From assembly GCA_017622235.1 (NCBI GenBank), contig JAGARN010000002.1, positions 1 through 64,000 on the forward strand: DNA of 64,000 nucleotides, written 5' to 3'. The notes beneath the pieces were generated by a model. The model was not told the DNA's origin, searched no databases, and saw only the letters and a list, made by a program, of their open reading frames with translations. The translations under genes and the position numbers were made by a program. The stretch comes from Spirochaetaceae bacterium (GTDB taxonomy: Bacteria > Spirochaetota > Spirochaetia > Treponematales > Treponemataceae). Shown piece by piece: positions 41,417 through 51,063 of this stretch. Position 1 is the stretch's first letter, and every line of letters begins with the position of its first letter.

Positions 41417-42657
41417 TCCAAAAGCAAACGCAAACTTGTTGCAAAAGTCATATCAGGTATTTTTTGTTCTGATGCGTATGCAACGGAAAATCCGTTTATC
41501 CAGTCAGCATGTGGGAATATTCCAGATAAAATAAGTCCCAATTTTGCATCTCCTGATTTTTTGGTAAAATCGTGATTCCAGTCTATACCGAGTTTTATGT
41601 TTTTTCTTGAACCAAGACGACTAATACCACCTGCAAAAGCAACTCGATGAGCATGAGAATCTTCTCCATTCGGAGTATAAACATATTGATATTCCACATT
41701 AAACCCAACTTTGCGTTCAGCTTCCCACAAGCGATAGAATCCACCTGTTGCTGCAACACAATCATAACCTTCTTTGGAATCCAATTTCTTAAAGTCAAAT
41801 ACAGAAACTAAAGACTGGGCGTAAAAATCCGTTCCAAAGAAAGTTCGCTTCATCTCTAGACCTAAAACAGGAGGTTTATAAAGATGAGGTAAATTACCTT
41901 CCAAAGATGGATAAGTCCTAGCAAAAAGATTTATAGATGTTTGCAACAAAGTCATTTCTATAGAGCCAGCAAATGAAAAATCCTTGTAACTTGGTGTTGT
42001 ATCCACTTCGCCAGAATACATTGCCACAGCGGTTATTGTTCCTGTCAACACAGGCAGTTGCAACACCGCAGAAACAGATTCACCACTATCTGCAACAACA
42101 TTAGTCAAAAGTGGACCGGAATAAGGTTTTCCAAAAGCATCTACTCCAGTGCCATAATTTGAACTTTCGCTAAATAATTGGACATATCCCCAAGAAATAT
42201 TTTTTTTACCTGCGGAAATGTAAAGCTTATCTAAAAATAAATAATCAAAATACAACTCATGTAGCGAAAGAGAAAAACTTGGTAATTTTGCTCTTAGTGT
42301 TCCTTTTACCGCCAAGTTTTTACTTGCTCGTGCAGAAAAGCTTAAATCATTTAATAAATTAAGATATCCGCTAAAATTAAAATTCTTATTTTCAAAAAAA
42401 ACCACACCCCCAACCTCTGCCTCTAATCTGCCAGAAAAGCTAAGAGGTTTGTAATAAGGGTTACTAGATGTCTTTTCTGTAACGGTGTTGTTTTGTGGTT
42501 GCGATTCTTGTGCAACAGGCGGTTCTTGCTGCTGTACTTCTACATCAGTTGCTTCTGCAAAGAGACTATCAAAATCATTAAATCCAGCATCCGAATCTTG
42601 TGCTACCAATAACGCAGTAAAACAAACTGTTACAAAAAAACATAAAATCTTTTTCAT
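41410..42657 (-). CDS. Predicted outer-membrane beta-barrel protein of the Lol-like operon
   Basis: 415 residues. Signal peptide (ILCFFVTVCFTALLVAQ), an acidic/Gln-rich spacer (about 20-70), then alternating aromatic strands to the C-terminus: FSGRLEAEVGGVVFFENK, LHELYFDYLFLDKLYISAG, WGYVQLFSESSNYGTG, ending SLRLLLDY. The pattern fits an outer-membrane barrel. It is the last gene of the operon with the LolA-like protein and permeases (ATGA coupling), so it may be the outer-membrane receiver or outlet of that exporter. No named family. Confidence 0.7.
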   Translation of the reverse strand: MKKILCFFVTVCFTALLVAQDSDAGFNDFDSLFAEATDVEVQQQEPPVAQESQPQNNTVTEKTSSNPYYKPLSFSGRLEAEVGGVVFFENKNFNFSGYLNLLNDLSFSARASKNLAVKGTLRAKLPSFSLSLHELYFDYLFLDKLYISAGKKNISWGYVQLFSESSNYGTGVDAFGKPYSGPLLTNVVADSGESVSAVLQLPVLTGTITAVAMYSGEVDTTPSYKDFSFAGSIEMTLLQTSINLFARTYPSLEGNLPHLYKPPVLGLEMKRTFFGTDFYAQSLVSVFDFKKLDSKEGYDCVAATGGFYRLWEAERKVGFNVEYQYVYTPNGEDSHAHRVAFAGGISRLGSRKNIKLGIDWNHDFTKKSGDAKLGLILSGIFPHADWINGFSVAYASEQKIPDMTFATSLRLLLDY

Positions 42658-43478
42658 TTGCTACTCATCATTTCTAGGTATGGCTTTGTGTATACGATAT
42701 CATCTACAGGACTAAAAGAAACATTTGATATTGTTATTTGCGTCCTTTCATATTGAACCTTGTCGCCAATTTTTTTACCCCGTAGGTTATCAGAAATAAG
42801 CATTTTTACTGGCACAGCATAATTTCTTTGCGGCGTTTTTATAATCTGGTAAGAAGGAATCGCTGTTGTTCTTAAAAGTTGACCAGAAAGGCTATAGTCT
42901 TCTTTTTTACGAACCAATCCATCATTTTTTGTAACCCAAAGTTTAATTTTTGGATAATCCACATTGTCAACTTTTGCCACAAGTGAAAAAAGCACACAAT
43001 CAAAGGCTCCAAGTTTTGTTTCGACAGCTGATTCAATATCATAATCACGACTGTAATGTTGTGGTGCAAAATCCGAATTATTAGCATTTGTATTTTGGAA
43101 TTTATCTTGAGCACTTGTAAAAGTAAATCTGCGATCTGCTGGATCGAAAAACCATATGTTGCCATCATATTGCAAATAACCTTTGCCTTTTTCGCTAGCT
43201 GGTCCGGTAACAAGTATTGTCCACTTTTCTGTTTTATCTCGACGGTACATTATTGCTTCTGTGAGATTTTTTCCTTCACCAGGTTTTTCTTGAACAACTG
43301 TATATCTACCAGAAAAATCTGTTTCATAAAAGGCGGTATTATTTTCTGCCAATTTCAACAATGCTTCTGCATCCGAATACTGAATCTGAGCGTACAAGCC
43401 ACAAAGACCTAATAAATAAATTGTTGCCACAGCCACCGTGGCTTTGTTTATTTTTTTGTTTGCAAAAAATAACTTCAT
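42654..43478 (-). CDS. LolA-like outer-membrane lipoprotein-sorting protein
   Basis: 274 residues from ATG 43478 with AGGAG upstream. Signal peptide ends near AQIQ (about 30). The mature part has the LolA/LolB-type half-barrel pattern of this spirochaete group: FSGRYTVVQEKPGEGKNLTEAIMYRR, WTILVTGPASEKGKGYLQYDG, NIWFFDPADRRFTFTSAQDK, then KIKLWVTKNDGLVRKKEDYS. It probably carries lipidated cargo across the periplasm. It is coupled to the barrel gene downstream and follows two FtsX-like permeases. Confidence 0.85.
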   Translation of the reverse strand: MKLFFANKKINKATVAVATIYLLGLCGLYAQIQYSDAEALLKLAENNTAFYETDFSGRYTVVQEKPGEGKNLTEAIMYRRDKTEKWTILVTGPASEKGKGYLQYDGNIWFFDPADRRFTFTSAQDKFQNTNANNSDFAPQHYSRDYDIESAVETKLGAFDCVLFSLVAKVDNVDYPKIKLWVTKNDGLVRKKEDYSLSGQLLRTTAIPSYQIIKTPQRNYAVPVKMLISDNLRGKKIGDKVQYERTQITISNVSFSPVDDIVYTKPYLEMMSSK

Positions 43479-43495
43479 AATCACTCCTAATATTG

Positions 43496-44782
43496 CTATT
43501 CCGTTACACCAAGAGCTGTCGAAGGCATAACACTAACTGACTTACGTACTGCAAACAAAACTGCAACCAAAGTCGTTACACAAACTGCTATTGCCACAAG
43601 AACAAAAAAACCTATAGAAACAATGGGAACAAGTACTCCATCTGTCAAAAAAATATCAAAAGCAGGAATAATAGACAAGTTAAAAACACCTACCAGTTTG
43701 CAGAGTAATAAGGCAAAGCATAACCCGCCTAAACAGCCAAAAAATAAAAGTATTAATGTTTCTAATAAGAGCATAAACAAAATATCTTGTCTCTTCATTC
43801 CTATAGACATATAAATACCGATTTCGTTTATTCGTTTCATGGCAATAATCCTGTAGGTACTGCTCACTCCAACAATTATTATTACTAAAAGGGTTATAAT
43901 TACAAAAGCAGCTATTCCTTTCATTGCATCAATAAGAATTTGTAAATCTTCCAAGTTTGCAGATAATTTGATTAAAGCATATGTCGGCTCAGAAAATTTT
44001 CCAGACAACAGTTGATCGTAAAAAACTTGCTTATCTTCAACCAAGTGAAACATATTAAATAAAGATTCCAAAGATTTTTGGTACATTAAAATGTCTTTTT
44101 CTGAAGCACTGCCATCTGGAACATTTATACATATTCGATTAGCCCAATCACGGGGCATTCCATATGCCTCTAACAAATGATTAATATCCATGTAGGAAGT
44201 GTACATTCCAAACAAACTTGAATCTTTAAAAATGCCTTTTACTACAAGTGTTACGGTGTTTGTATAACCTCTGCTTGTAATAAGCATCATAGTGATTGAA
44301 TCACCTGTTTTGACCCCAAGTATCTCTGCTATAGGTTGTGATAAAAGAACCCCATTTGTTCCAGCAATATCCTCTACACCACCAGCTACGTAATTAAAGG
44401 CTTTGAATAAGTTTTTTTCTTTTGCAAAATCAACACCTTTTATTATCCGCTGACGAACCCCTGTTCCTTCAAAATAAAAAGCTGCATAATCTGCATCAAA
44501 ATCGAATCGTGACGAAACCGTTGTTCCTTCTGGAAACACTGGCTCTAATTTTTCAACAAATGATTTCGCATTGTCAAAAGAAAGTTTGTTCTTTCCGCCA
44601 ATAAACATCAGATCGCCACCGTAATAAATCTTTGCCTTTGTTTCTAGTGCAAAAAGCATTCCCTGAATTAAATACACACAAAAAAGAGAAACACCCACTC
44701 CAAATAGGCAAACTAGAAAGAGCGAAATATATTGCCGTTTTCGGTACAACAAGGAACGAAGCCCCATTTTGAACACATTCAT
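43496..44782 (-). CDS. FtsX/LolE-type ABC transporter permease
   Basis: 428 residues from ATG 44782 (GTG 44785 is also possible). One N-terminal membrane helix, a large periplasmic domain (about 40-270), then three C-terminal helices with the FtsX motif (IAMKRINEIGIYMSIGMKRQDI). GGAG lies seven bases upstream of the ATG, which overlaps the previous stop by one base. It pairs with the upstream permease, in the manner of LolC and LolE, and presumably with the convergent LolD-like ATPase. Confidence 0.88.
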   Translation of the reverse strand: MNVFKMGLRSLLYRKRQYISLFLVCLFGVGVSLFCVYLIQGMLFALETKAKIYYGGDLMFIGGKNKLSFDNAKSFVEKLEPVFPEGTTVSSRFDFDADYAAFYFEGTGVRQRIIKGVDFAKEKNLFKAFNYVAGGVEDIAGTNGVLLSQPIAEILGVKTGDSITMMLITSRGYTNTVTLVVKGIFKDSSLFGMYTSYMDINHLLEAYGMPRDWANRICINVPDGSASEKDILMYQKSLESLFNMFHLVEDKQVFYDQLLSGKFSEPTYALIKLSANLEDLQILIDAMKGIAAFVIITLLVIIIVGVSSTYRIIAMKRINEIGIYMSIGMKRQDILFMLLLETLILLFFGCLGGLCFALLLCKLVGVFNLSIIPAFDIFLTDGVLVPIVSIGFFVLVAIAVCVTTLVAVLFAVRKSVSVMPSTALGVTE

Positions 44783-46236
44783 CACTTAGCTCCTTGCATG
44801 GCTTTAATCGGAGAAATTTTAAGGGCAGTTGCAACAGGATAAATCCAACCTGCTACGCCAAGCAAAAGCATCAATAATAAAATTTTGCCTAGGGTTACAC
44901 CAGTTATTTTTGCTACAAAGGTTGAAGATCCAAATAGTTGAATTAAAAAAGAATTTGTAAAAGTTATTTGAGCTGCGTTTATTCCTTTTATAGCAAGCCA
45001 ACCTAAAAAGCAACCCAATGCTGCGGACATAATAGACATTATTGAAGTTTCCAACATACATTGCAACGAAACAAATAAACGGCTACTTCCAACCGCTCGC
45101 ATTGTGCCAATTTCACGTGTTCTATCTAATACATTAATCACTAGCGTATTGTTCACTACAATAAAACCGGCAGCCAAAACAATTAATATTCCTGCGTTAA
45201 ATATTGCTCGCATCCAGTAAAGATAAAGTGCAGTGCTACCGGCGGCATTACGCCAGTTTACAGCTTGAACAGGCCAATCGTTACGTCTAAATATACGGTT
45301 TAAGGATTTTATTTTTTTTGCTGCATCAGAACCATTTTTTAAACGACAAATAATAAAATTCCACGAGGAACTTTCTTGTGGTAATTCCACAACTACATCT
45401 GCGTTGCTTTGCCAAATATCTTCTACAAAGGATTGCTCTTCAATAATATCAGTTTCTGTATCAAAGGCAGCATCTACATCACTGGCAAAGTCAAATAATT
45501 CATCCATGTCTAAATCATCAGCCAACAAATTGGTTTTATCTTCCTCTATTTCGATTTCAAAACCTGTTGTGTCTGATATATCCATAATTGAACGAACTAC
45601 GTCTGGGTCTACAAGAACAAATCGTTCAAATATGGCATTATCGGTTTCGTAAGTGAATATTGCAGTAACAGTGGCTGCTCGTATTCTAAAAGATGGTCCG
45701 TCTGCAACTGTAAACTGAACTGTATCGCCAACTTTTGCATTTATTGTGGCGGCAATTTTTTCCGAAATCATCATGCCTTTTTGACCGCTAGAATAGGGCT
45801 GTCCCTCTTTTATATGTAACGCCGTCATAGCAGAAACATATTCCTTTGCCGAAACCCCAAAAAGGCTTACCACCAAATGGTTTCCACCATGCTCCATTAT
45901 CCCCACTCCTGTAACCTGAGGAATTGTGGCAACAATATCTGAATCCATTTGCAATTCTTGCATTATTTCATTGTAGGGTATTACACGCTCAATTTCTGTA
46001 AGTTCACCAGTTACAGGAGTTTCATCGCCAAACAAACTTAAAGGTACATCCGAAACAGGTCTTATTATAAAATCCCCTGTAAAACTACTGATAAAACTAC
46101 TCTCTACGCCCTGTTCTGTACTATCAAATACTGCATTCGCCACAGACAAAAGTGCGGCAGAAAATGCCATAAACAACACTATTACTACAGAACTTTTCCT
46201 AGAAAGGATATTTTTAAAAGCAAGTTTTACCAGCAT
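44782..46236 (-). CDS. FtsX/LolC-type ABC transporter permease
   Basis: 484 residues from ATG 46236, which lies within the end of the preceding gene. One N-terminal helix, a long MacB-like periplasmic domain (about 40-340, with an acidic stretch DKTNLLADDLDMDELFDFAS), then three helices with NVLDRTREIGTMRAVGSSR, the FtsX signature. It is longer than typical LolC, mainly through the acidic insertion. Operon partner of the second permease. Confidence 0.88.
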   Translation of the reverse strand: MLVKLAFKNILSRKSSVVIVLFMAFSAALLSVANAVFDSTEQGVESSFISSFTGDFIIRPVSDVPLSLFGDETPVTGELTEIERVIPYNEIMQELQMDSDIVATIPQVTGVGIMEHGGNHLVVSLFGVSAKEYVSAMTALHIKEGQPYSSGQKGMMISEKIAATINAKVGDTVQFTVADGPSFRIRAATVTAIFTYETDNAIFERFVLVDPDVVRSIMDISDTTGFEIEIEEDKTNLLADDLDMDELFDFASDVDAAFDTETDIIEEQSFVEDIWQSNADVVVELPQESSSWNFIICRLKNGSDAAKKIKSLNRIFRRNDWPVQAVNWRNAAGSTALYLYWMRAIFNAGILIVLAAGFIVVNNTLVINVLDRTREIGTMRAVGSSRLFVSLQCMLETSIMSIMSAALGCFLGWLAIKGINAAQITFTNSFLIQLFGSSTFVAKITGVTLGKILLLMLLLGVAGWIYPVATALKISPIKAMQGAK

Positions 46237-46243
46237 TTGTAAT

Positions 46244-47131
46244 CTACTTACCTGCCTTCCAAGCATCTGATATTGTTTTACTTGCTTGTGGATCTGCTTT
46301 TACATTGGCAACTGCATTTTTTACAAAGGCTGTAAATACTAACACAAAAAAAGCTGCAAAACAACAAATAACCAATTTTATTAAACGTCCTTGTCCTTCT
46401 GGAACAAAGAAAGGTTCACCAGAAACAGCACAAAAACTTGAATATGTGGCGATAAAATTAGAAAGCTGACCTAGTTCTTTTAACTGTTCCTGTAAAATCT
46501 CGCTATCAAAACCGGTGCTAAGCTGCTGCAGATTTTCCACTGAAGTTCTTAAAGCATTCATATCTGCTTTAAGCTTTGGGATAATATAATTTTCTAAATC
46601 TGTATTCGCTTGTGAAACCACGGCATGAACAAGAGCTGTAGCCGTTTCTAAGTTTTTTTCTGCCACATCCAAAGTAATTTGAATCGAAGAACCTATTCCT
46701 GAAGCCTTTACATCAAAAGTACCTTTTTGAATCAACTCTCGAACATAGCTGTTGTATTTGTAGCCATCTGGTAGTTTTGAAGAAGAAAAGGCTGGATATT
46801 GCTTATATATAGCCGCAAAGTTGGACAAATTCGTCATGCTATTTACGGCTAAAGATTGGACGTTTGTTTTTGTAGTGCTAAGAAACTTTTGCCCTAAATC
46901 AGAAGGAAATTCGTTTACCTGAACATTATATATAACTTGCATTTTTTGTTTGCTAAGAGAAGGAAACAAAACAGGAACAACAAACAAATATAGACCAACT
47001 AAAAAGGTAACAACAAATGTTCCTATCACTATTAATTTTCGGTAACGAACCAAAACTGCAAATAAATCGATAAGACTTATTTCATCATCTTGTTTTTGTT
47101 CATTTGGAATAATTGATTCTTCTGTGTTCAT
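46244..47131 (-). CDS. Wzz-like two-helix membrane protein at the head of the Lol-like operon
   Basis: 295 residues from ATG 47131 with GAGGAAGG six bases upstream. Topology as in chain-length determinants: helix near 26-50 (YRKLIVIGTFVVTFLVGLYLF), a 190-residue periplasmic region with helical coiled part, and a second helix near 255-275. Sequence similarity to Wzz is only in layout (ISLIDLFAVLVRYRKLI). Co-operonic with exporter permeases, overlapping the first by eight bases. It may act as a periplasmic adaptor; unproven. Confidence 0.68.
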   Translation of the reverse strand: MNTEESIIPNEQKQDDEISLIDLFAVLVRYRKLIVIGTFVVTFLVGLYLFVVPVLFPSLSKQKMQVIYNVQVNEFPSDLGQKFLSTTKTNVQSLAVNSMTNLSNFAAIYKQYPAFSSSKLPDGYKYNSYVRELIQKGTFDVKASGIGSSIQITLDVAEKNLETATALVHAVVSQANTDLENYIIPKLKADMNALRTSVENLQQLSTGFDSEILQEQLKELGQLSNFIATYSSFCAVSGEPFFVPEGQGRLIKLVICCFAAFFVLVFTAFVKNAVANVKADPQASKTISDAWKAGK

Positions 47132-47167
47132 TTTAAGCCTTCCTCTTTCTATCCTATACAATAAATT

Positions 47168-47196
47168 ATTATATATTAATGATTATATTATATCAA
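47168..47196 (-). promoter_or_regulatory. Promoter of the Lol-like export operon
   Basis: Minus strand TTGATA at 47196-47191, 17-bp spacer, TATAAT at 47173-47168. The leader of about 30 nt carries GAGGAAGG. Confidence 0.78.
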
Positions 47197-47242
47197 TAAA
47201 AATAGAGCCTATTTTGTATTTAACCATATGCATAATATGTAC

Positions 47243-47271
47243 TTGTGGAATTCATGTCATTATATTATAAT
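47243..47271 (+). promoter_or_regulatory. Leaderless promoter of the GerMN protein gene
   Basis: TTGTGG at 47243-47248, 17-bp spacer, TATAAT at 47266-47271, six bases to ATG 47278. Confidence 0.72.
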
Positions 47272-47277
47272 TCCATT

Positions 47278-48060
47278 ATGGCTCAACAAAAAAAGAAAAA
47301 TCAAGCTGGGATAGCTGTTGCAATATGGGTTTTAATTGCTATAGTTTTGCTTATTGTTTTTTTAATTAAACAAGATGATATAATGACTACTTTAAAAAGC
47401 ACAGGTTTTTTTACACACACAATAGGAACAGAACCTGATTTTGTAGCAAATTATGAAACAAAACAAGTGCCAGAAACAGAAGAACCTGTGCAGATTATAA
47501 TTCAAGAGGAACAAACTGAAACACAACAAATTGTATCCCAACCAGAACAATCTATTCATCAAGAATCTGTTTCAACTGCTGTTGATGTTGTTACACCACA
47601 AGCAAGCACAATCGTAGAAGACGTTGCTGTTCCTCCAACAACTACAGCAAAGTTATTTTTTGTTACTATCGGTGGCGACGGAAGTGTTTCTCGTTCGCAG
47701 GTTAATCGTTCCGTTCAAAAAACAAATTCACCCCTTACCGCCTCATTAAATGCTTTGCTAGAAGGTCCTAACCTAGCAGAATTAGATGATGGTTGCATGA
47801 CATTGATTCCGGAAGGAAGTCGTTTGTTATCAGCTTCTGTAAAAAACAAAGTTGCCACCCTAAATTTTAGCGAAGAGTTTGAGTTCAATCCCTACGGCGT
47901 TGAAGGTTATATCGGGCAACTAATGCAGGTTGTGTATACCGCAACAGCGTTTTCCACAGTTGAAAGTGTACAATTCCTAGTAGAAGGTCAACGAAAAGAA
48001 TATATTGGTAGCGAAGGCGTTTGGATTGGTTCGCCACTTTCAACAACTAGCTTCAAATAA
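47278..48060 (+). CDS. GerMN-domain membrane-anchored protein
   Basis: 260 residues from ATG 47278. One membrane helix (about 11-30), a Glu/Gln/Thr-rich periplasmic linker (about 45-125), then a GerMN domain: KLFFVTIGGDGSVSRSQVNR, SLNALLEGPN, SRLLSASVKNKVATLNFSEE, and YTATAFSTVESVQFLVEG. GerMN domains occur in spore germination and in non-sporing envelope proteins, where they bind unknown ligands. Here a peptidoglycan or envelope role is likely. Earlier in-frame codons (47245) lie in the promoter. Confidence 0.85.
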   Translation: MAQQKKKNQAGIAVAIWVLIAIVLLIVFLIKQDDIMTTLKSTGFFTHTIGTEPDFVANYETKQVPETEEPVQIIIQEEQTETQQIVSQPEQSIHQESVSTAVDVVTPQASTIVEDVAVPPTTTAKLFFVTIGGDGSVSRSQVNRSVQKTNSPLTASLNALLEGPNLAELDDGCMTLIPEGSRLLSASVKNKVATLNFSEEFEFNPYGVEGYIGQLMQVVYTATAFSTVESVQFLVEGQRKEYIGSEGVWIGSPLSTTSFK

Positions 48061-48074
48061 AAATTTTAGCTAAA

Positions 48075-49172
48075 TCATTGCATAAAACTTTTAATTATTG
48101 CGTTAAAATACTCTTTGTTTGTTTTGTAGGCATTATCAAATACAGTAAGACTCATAACACTAAAATCACCGGATTTATTTTTAACAAGTATCTTAAAATC
48201 CCTTGAAACTGCATTTTCCGCCGGAAGATAATAACGTAGTTCCACATGTAATTTATTCTCAGTTTGCTTTATGCTACGTGTTGTCCAATCTGCATAAGAA
48301 CCTTGACTACCTAAAGAAAAATTCCTATAAAATGAATCAAAAACCTGCTGTGTACTAGTTGAATTTGGAACAGAGAAATCAGAAAGAACTAAAACAGCTA
48401 CATCACCAAGCATATACATATTATCAGCTGCCTGAATCCATTGTTCATCCAAAAGTATATTCTGCTCATTATATTTTATTTCAAGATTTGGCATTTCCTT
48501 TGCAGAAGTAAATCGCCTTGATTTATCGTTCATTGGTGCCGGAAAACCAGTAAAAGTTGAAAAGGACGTATCTTCTGAGGAAACGACTGTATCAACTGTT
48601 ACAACCTCAAAAACAGGTATTCCATCAATACCCGTAATTCGTTCCAAATTGAAAATAGGCACGTCAAAGGAATATTCCATCGTTACCATTCCACCAAACT
48701 GCGAAAAATCTTCCTTGCTTTCTGCTTTGCCTTTTACGATTTTTGGGTCAAGGTTTCTGCGGCGGGCAGAAAATTCGTAAACCAAGTCATGCAAATAGTT
48801 TACGATTTCCGTGTCGTCCCCTTCAATATTTGAAAGAAACCGTTCGCCTGTAAGCTCTGTGTAGTCCACGTTTGGATTTACGGTAAAGAGAATGTCTATG
48901 GACTTTGGGAAGCCGCTGCGTCCGCTTCCGGCTCTTGCCGGGGCGTTTTGTACAGGATATTGGGGGGCAAAGAAGCGCATTGCGTAAGTTGCCTCGTCAT
49001 AGTACAAAAAACCTACATACGCTTCAAATTCAAAGCTGTAGTCCCTGTAGTATACGTACTGCCCTGAAGCGTCTGGAAGGTAGGAATGAATACCGGGGAA
49101 AGCCGTTGACGGAAGCACTGTAACGGCACAACAAACCAGAACAGCAATAAATATTTTTAAACTCAACTTCAT
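48075..49172 (-). CDS. Exported protein, spirochaete-type, unknown function
   Basis: 365 residues with a signal peptide (IFIAVLVCCAVTVLPSTA). Mature sequence rich in beta segments and acidic residues: FEFEAYVGFLYYDEATYAMRF, SIDILFTVNPNVDYTELTG, MVTMEYSFDVPIFNLERITG, VAVLVLSDFSVPNST. No family recognised. It lies 22 bp downstream of proS with GGAGAAAT before the ATG, so it is probably co-transcribed. The 5-prime third is noticeably richer in GC than neighbouring genes. Confidence 0.75.
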   Translation of the reverse strand: MKLSLKIFIAVLVCCAVTVLPSTAFPGIHSYLPDASGQYVYYRDYSFEFEAYVGFLYYDEATYAMRFFAPQYPVQNAPARAGSGRSGFPKSIDILFTVNPNVDYTELTGERFLSNIEGDDTEIVNYLHDLVYEFSARRRNLDPKIVKGKAESKEDFSQFGGMVTMEYSFDVPIFNLERITGIDGIPVFEVVTVDTVVSSEDTSFSTFTGFPAPMNDKSRRFTSAKEMPNLEIKYNEQNILLDEQWIQAADNMYMLGDVAVLVLSDFSVPNSTSTQQVFDSFYRNFSLGSQGSYADWTTRSIKQTENKLHVELRYYLPAENAVSRDFKILVKNKSGDFSVMSLTVFDNAYKTNKEYFNAIIKSFMQ

Positions 49173-49194
49173 GGATATTTCTCCGGTTCAAAAA

Positions 49195-50997
49195 CTATGC
49201 GTTCAATTCCGCCAAAGCGGAACGAACAATCCCTGCAATTTTTTCTGCGGCGTTTTCTGCAGGAACTAATTCCGCATCCGTTGCTGAACGCAATTTTATC
49301 TCCACGTTTGGCAAGTTCTTTTCCCCTACAACCACACGAACGGGAATACCGATTAAGTCCATGTCCTTGAACTTAACCCCGGGACGTTCGTTCCTGTCGT
49401 CAAGAAGAACTTCAATTCCATGTTTTGCAAGGTCTGAATAAAGTTTGTCGGCAACTTCTTTCATTGTGCCGTCGTATTTTACAGGAACGATTACAACTTG
49501 ATACGGGGCGGCGGTCATTGGCCAAACAATACCGTTTTCGTCGTGGTGTTCTTCTATAATGGAAGCCAACGCACGGTCTACACCAATTCCGTAACAACCC
49601 ATTGTAGGAATTTGTTGTTTGCCGTTTTCGTCAAGGTAGGTTACGTTCATGGATTTTGTGTATTTGTAACCAAGTTTAAAGATATGACCTAGCTCGTTGC
49701 CTTTTTTGCTGTAGAATTCTGCACCGCAATGTGGGCATTTGTCACCTGCGACAACCGTCCTAACGTCAGCTGTCATGTATGGGGTAAAATCCCTTCCTGG
49801 TTCCACGTTTGCAAAGTGAACGTCCTTTTTTAAGCCGCCTGTCACGGCGTTGTGCATATGCATGACAGTTTGGTCTGCAAGAACCGGAACTGTGTTTAAT
49901 TGAACAGGACCTGCAAATCCAACTGGAGCGTTTGTAATGCGTTCCACGTCAACATCACTTGCAAGTTCCACTTCGCTGGCTTTCAATGTTGCGGCAAGTT
50001 TTGCTTCGTTCACGTCCAAATCCCCACGGATGCAAACTGCAAAAAAGACTTCTGGGTAATATGGAATTCCAGAAGTTGCGTCTGTTACACGTTTTAGGTT
50101 TTTACAGCAATCAACATTTCTTAGATCAAGCTCGCAGTTTGTAACTTTGTAAATCAATGTTTTTATAAACGCTTTTGGCGTTGTATTCAGGAAAACTGAA
50201 AGCTCTTCTATTGTTTTTACGTCCGGCGTGTCGATTGCTTTTACAGATTCCGTGGTTGCTTGCCCTTCTTCAAAATCAGGAGCGCAAGCCGCTTTCTCTG
50301 TGTTTGCGGCGTAAGTGCATTTTGGACACAAAATCAAAGTGTCATCGCCTACCGCACTTTCCACCATGAATTCCTCGGAGCCGCTTCCGCCCATTGCACC
50401 AGAGTCGGCTGAAACAGGAATTACAGACAAGCCCAATCTTTTGAAAATGCGTTTGTAGGCTTTTTCCATGGCAAGATAAGTTTGATCCAAACTTTCGTCG
50501 TCTGTATGGAATGAATATGCGTCTTTCATGGTGAACTCGCGACCACGCATTACGCCGTAACGGGGGCGAATTTCGTCACGGTATTTTGTGTTGATTTGAT
50601 AAAGTGTAATAGGAAGTTGCTTGTAAGATTCCAGTTCATCCCGGACAAGGGCTGTGACAGCTTCTTCTGCTGTGGGGCTAACCACAAGCTCTTGATCCAC
50701 ACGATTTTTTATACGGAGCATTCCTGCCCCCATTGTCTCCCAACGACCGGATTCACGCCAAAGTTCACCGGGAACAACTACAGGAGGTTTGCATTCCAAT
50801 GCACCAATGGCATCCATTTCTTCACGAATAATATTTTCTACCTTTCGGAATGCTTTTAGACCGAAAGGAAAATACGAGAAAAGTCCGTTTCCTAATTTGC
50901 GGATAAGACCTGCACGCAACATAAGTTGATGGCTAGAAATAACAGCTTCTGCTGGAACTTCACGCAATGTTGCAATCAATGTTTCGGATGTTTTCAT
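49195..50997 (-). CDS. proS: Prolyl-tRNA synthetase
   Basis: 600 residues, bacterial type with an inserted YbaK-like editing domain (about 230-400, VFLNTTPKAFIKTLIYKV and FVGPV-like FAGPVQLN segments). Class II motifs: GNGLFSYFPFGLKAFRKVE, MRGREFTMKDAYSF, and GCYGIGVDRALASIIEEHHD, with GIVWPMTAAPYQVVIVPV leading into the anticodon-binding domain. Charges tRNA-Pro. A TTGTGT-17-TAAAAT promoter ends nine bases before the ATG, so the leader is almost absent. Upstream of an exported-protein gene. Confidence 0.96.
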   Translation of the reverse strand: MKTSETLIATLREVPAEAVISSHQLMLRAGLIRKLGNGLFSYFPFGLKAFRKVENIIREEMDAIGALECKPPVVVPGELWRESGRWETMGAGMLRIKNRVDQELVVSPTAEEAVTALVRDELESYKQLPITLYQINTKYRDEIRPRYGVMRGREFTMKDAYSFHTDDESLDQTYLAMEKAYKRIFKRLGLSVIPVSADSGAMGGSGSEEFMVESAVGDDTLILCPKCTYAANTEKAACAPDFEEGQATTESVKAIDTPDVKTIEELSVFLNTTPKAFIKTLIYKVTNCELDLRNVDCCKNLKRVTDATSGIPYYPEVFFAVCIRGDLDVNEAKLAATLKASEVELASDVDVERITNAPVGFAGPVQLNTVPVLADQTVMHMHNAVTGGLKKDVHFANVEPGRDFTPYMTADVRTVVAGDKCPHCGAEFYSKKGNELGHIFKLGYKYTKSMNVTYLDENGKQQIPTMGCYGIGVDRALASIIEEHHDENGIVWPMTAAPYQVVIVPVKYDGTMKEVADKLYSDLAKHGIEVLLDDRNERPGVKFKDMDLIGIPVRVVVGEKNLPNVEIKLRSATDAELVPAENAAEKIAGIVRSALAELNA

Positions 50998-51063
50998 AGT
51001 ATCATCATTTTACTGAATATGACCAAAAAACACAAGGTATGCAACTTTTCTAGTTACGAAGAA

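Noticed and set aside
47278-48060. Sporulation or germination gene suggested by the GerMN domain
   Set aside because: GerMN domains occur in many non-sporing bacteria, and no other sporulation gene is in the window.
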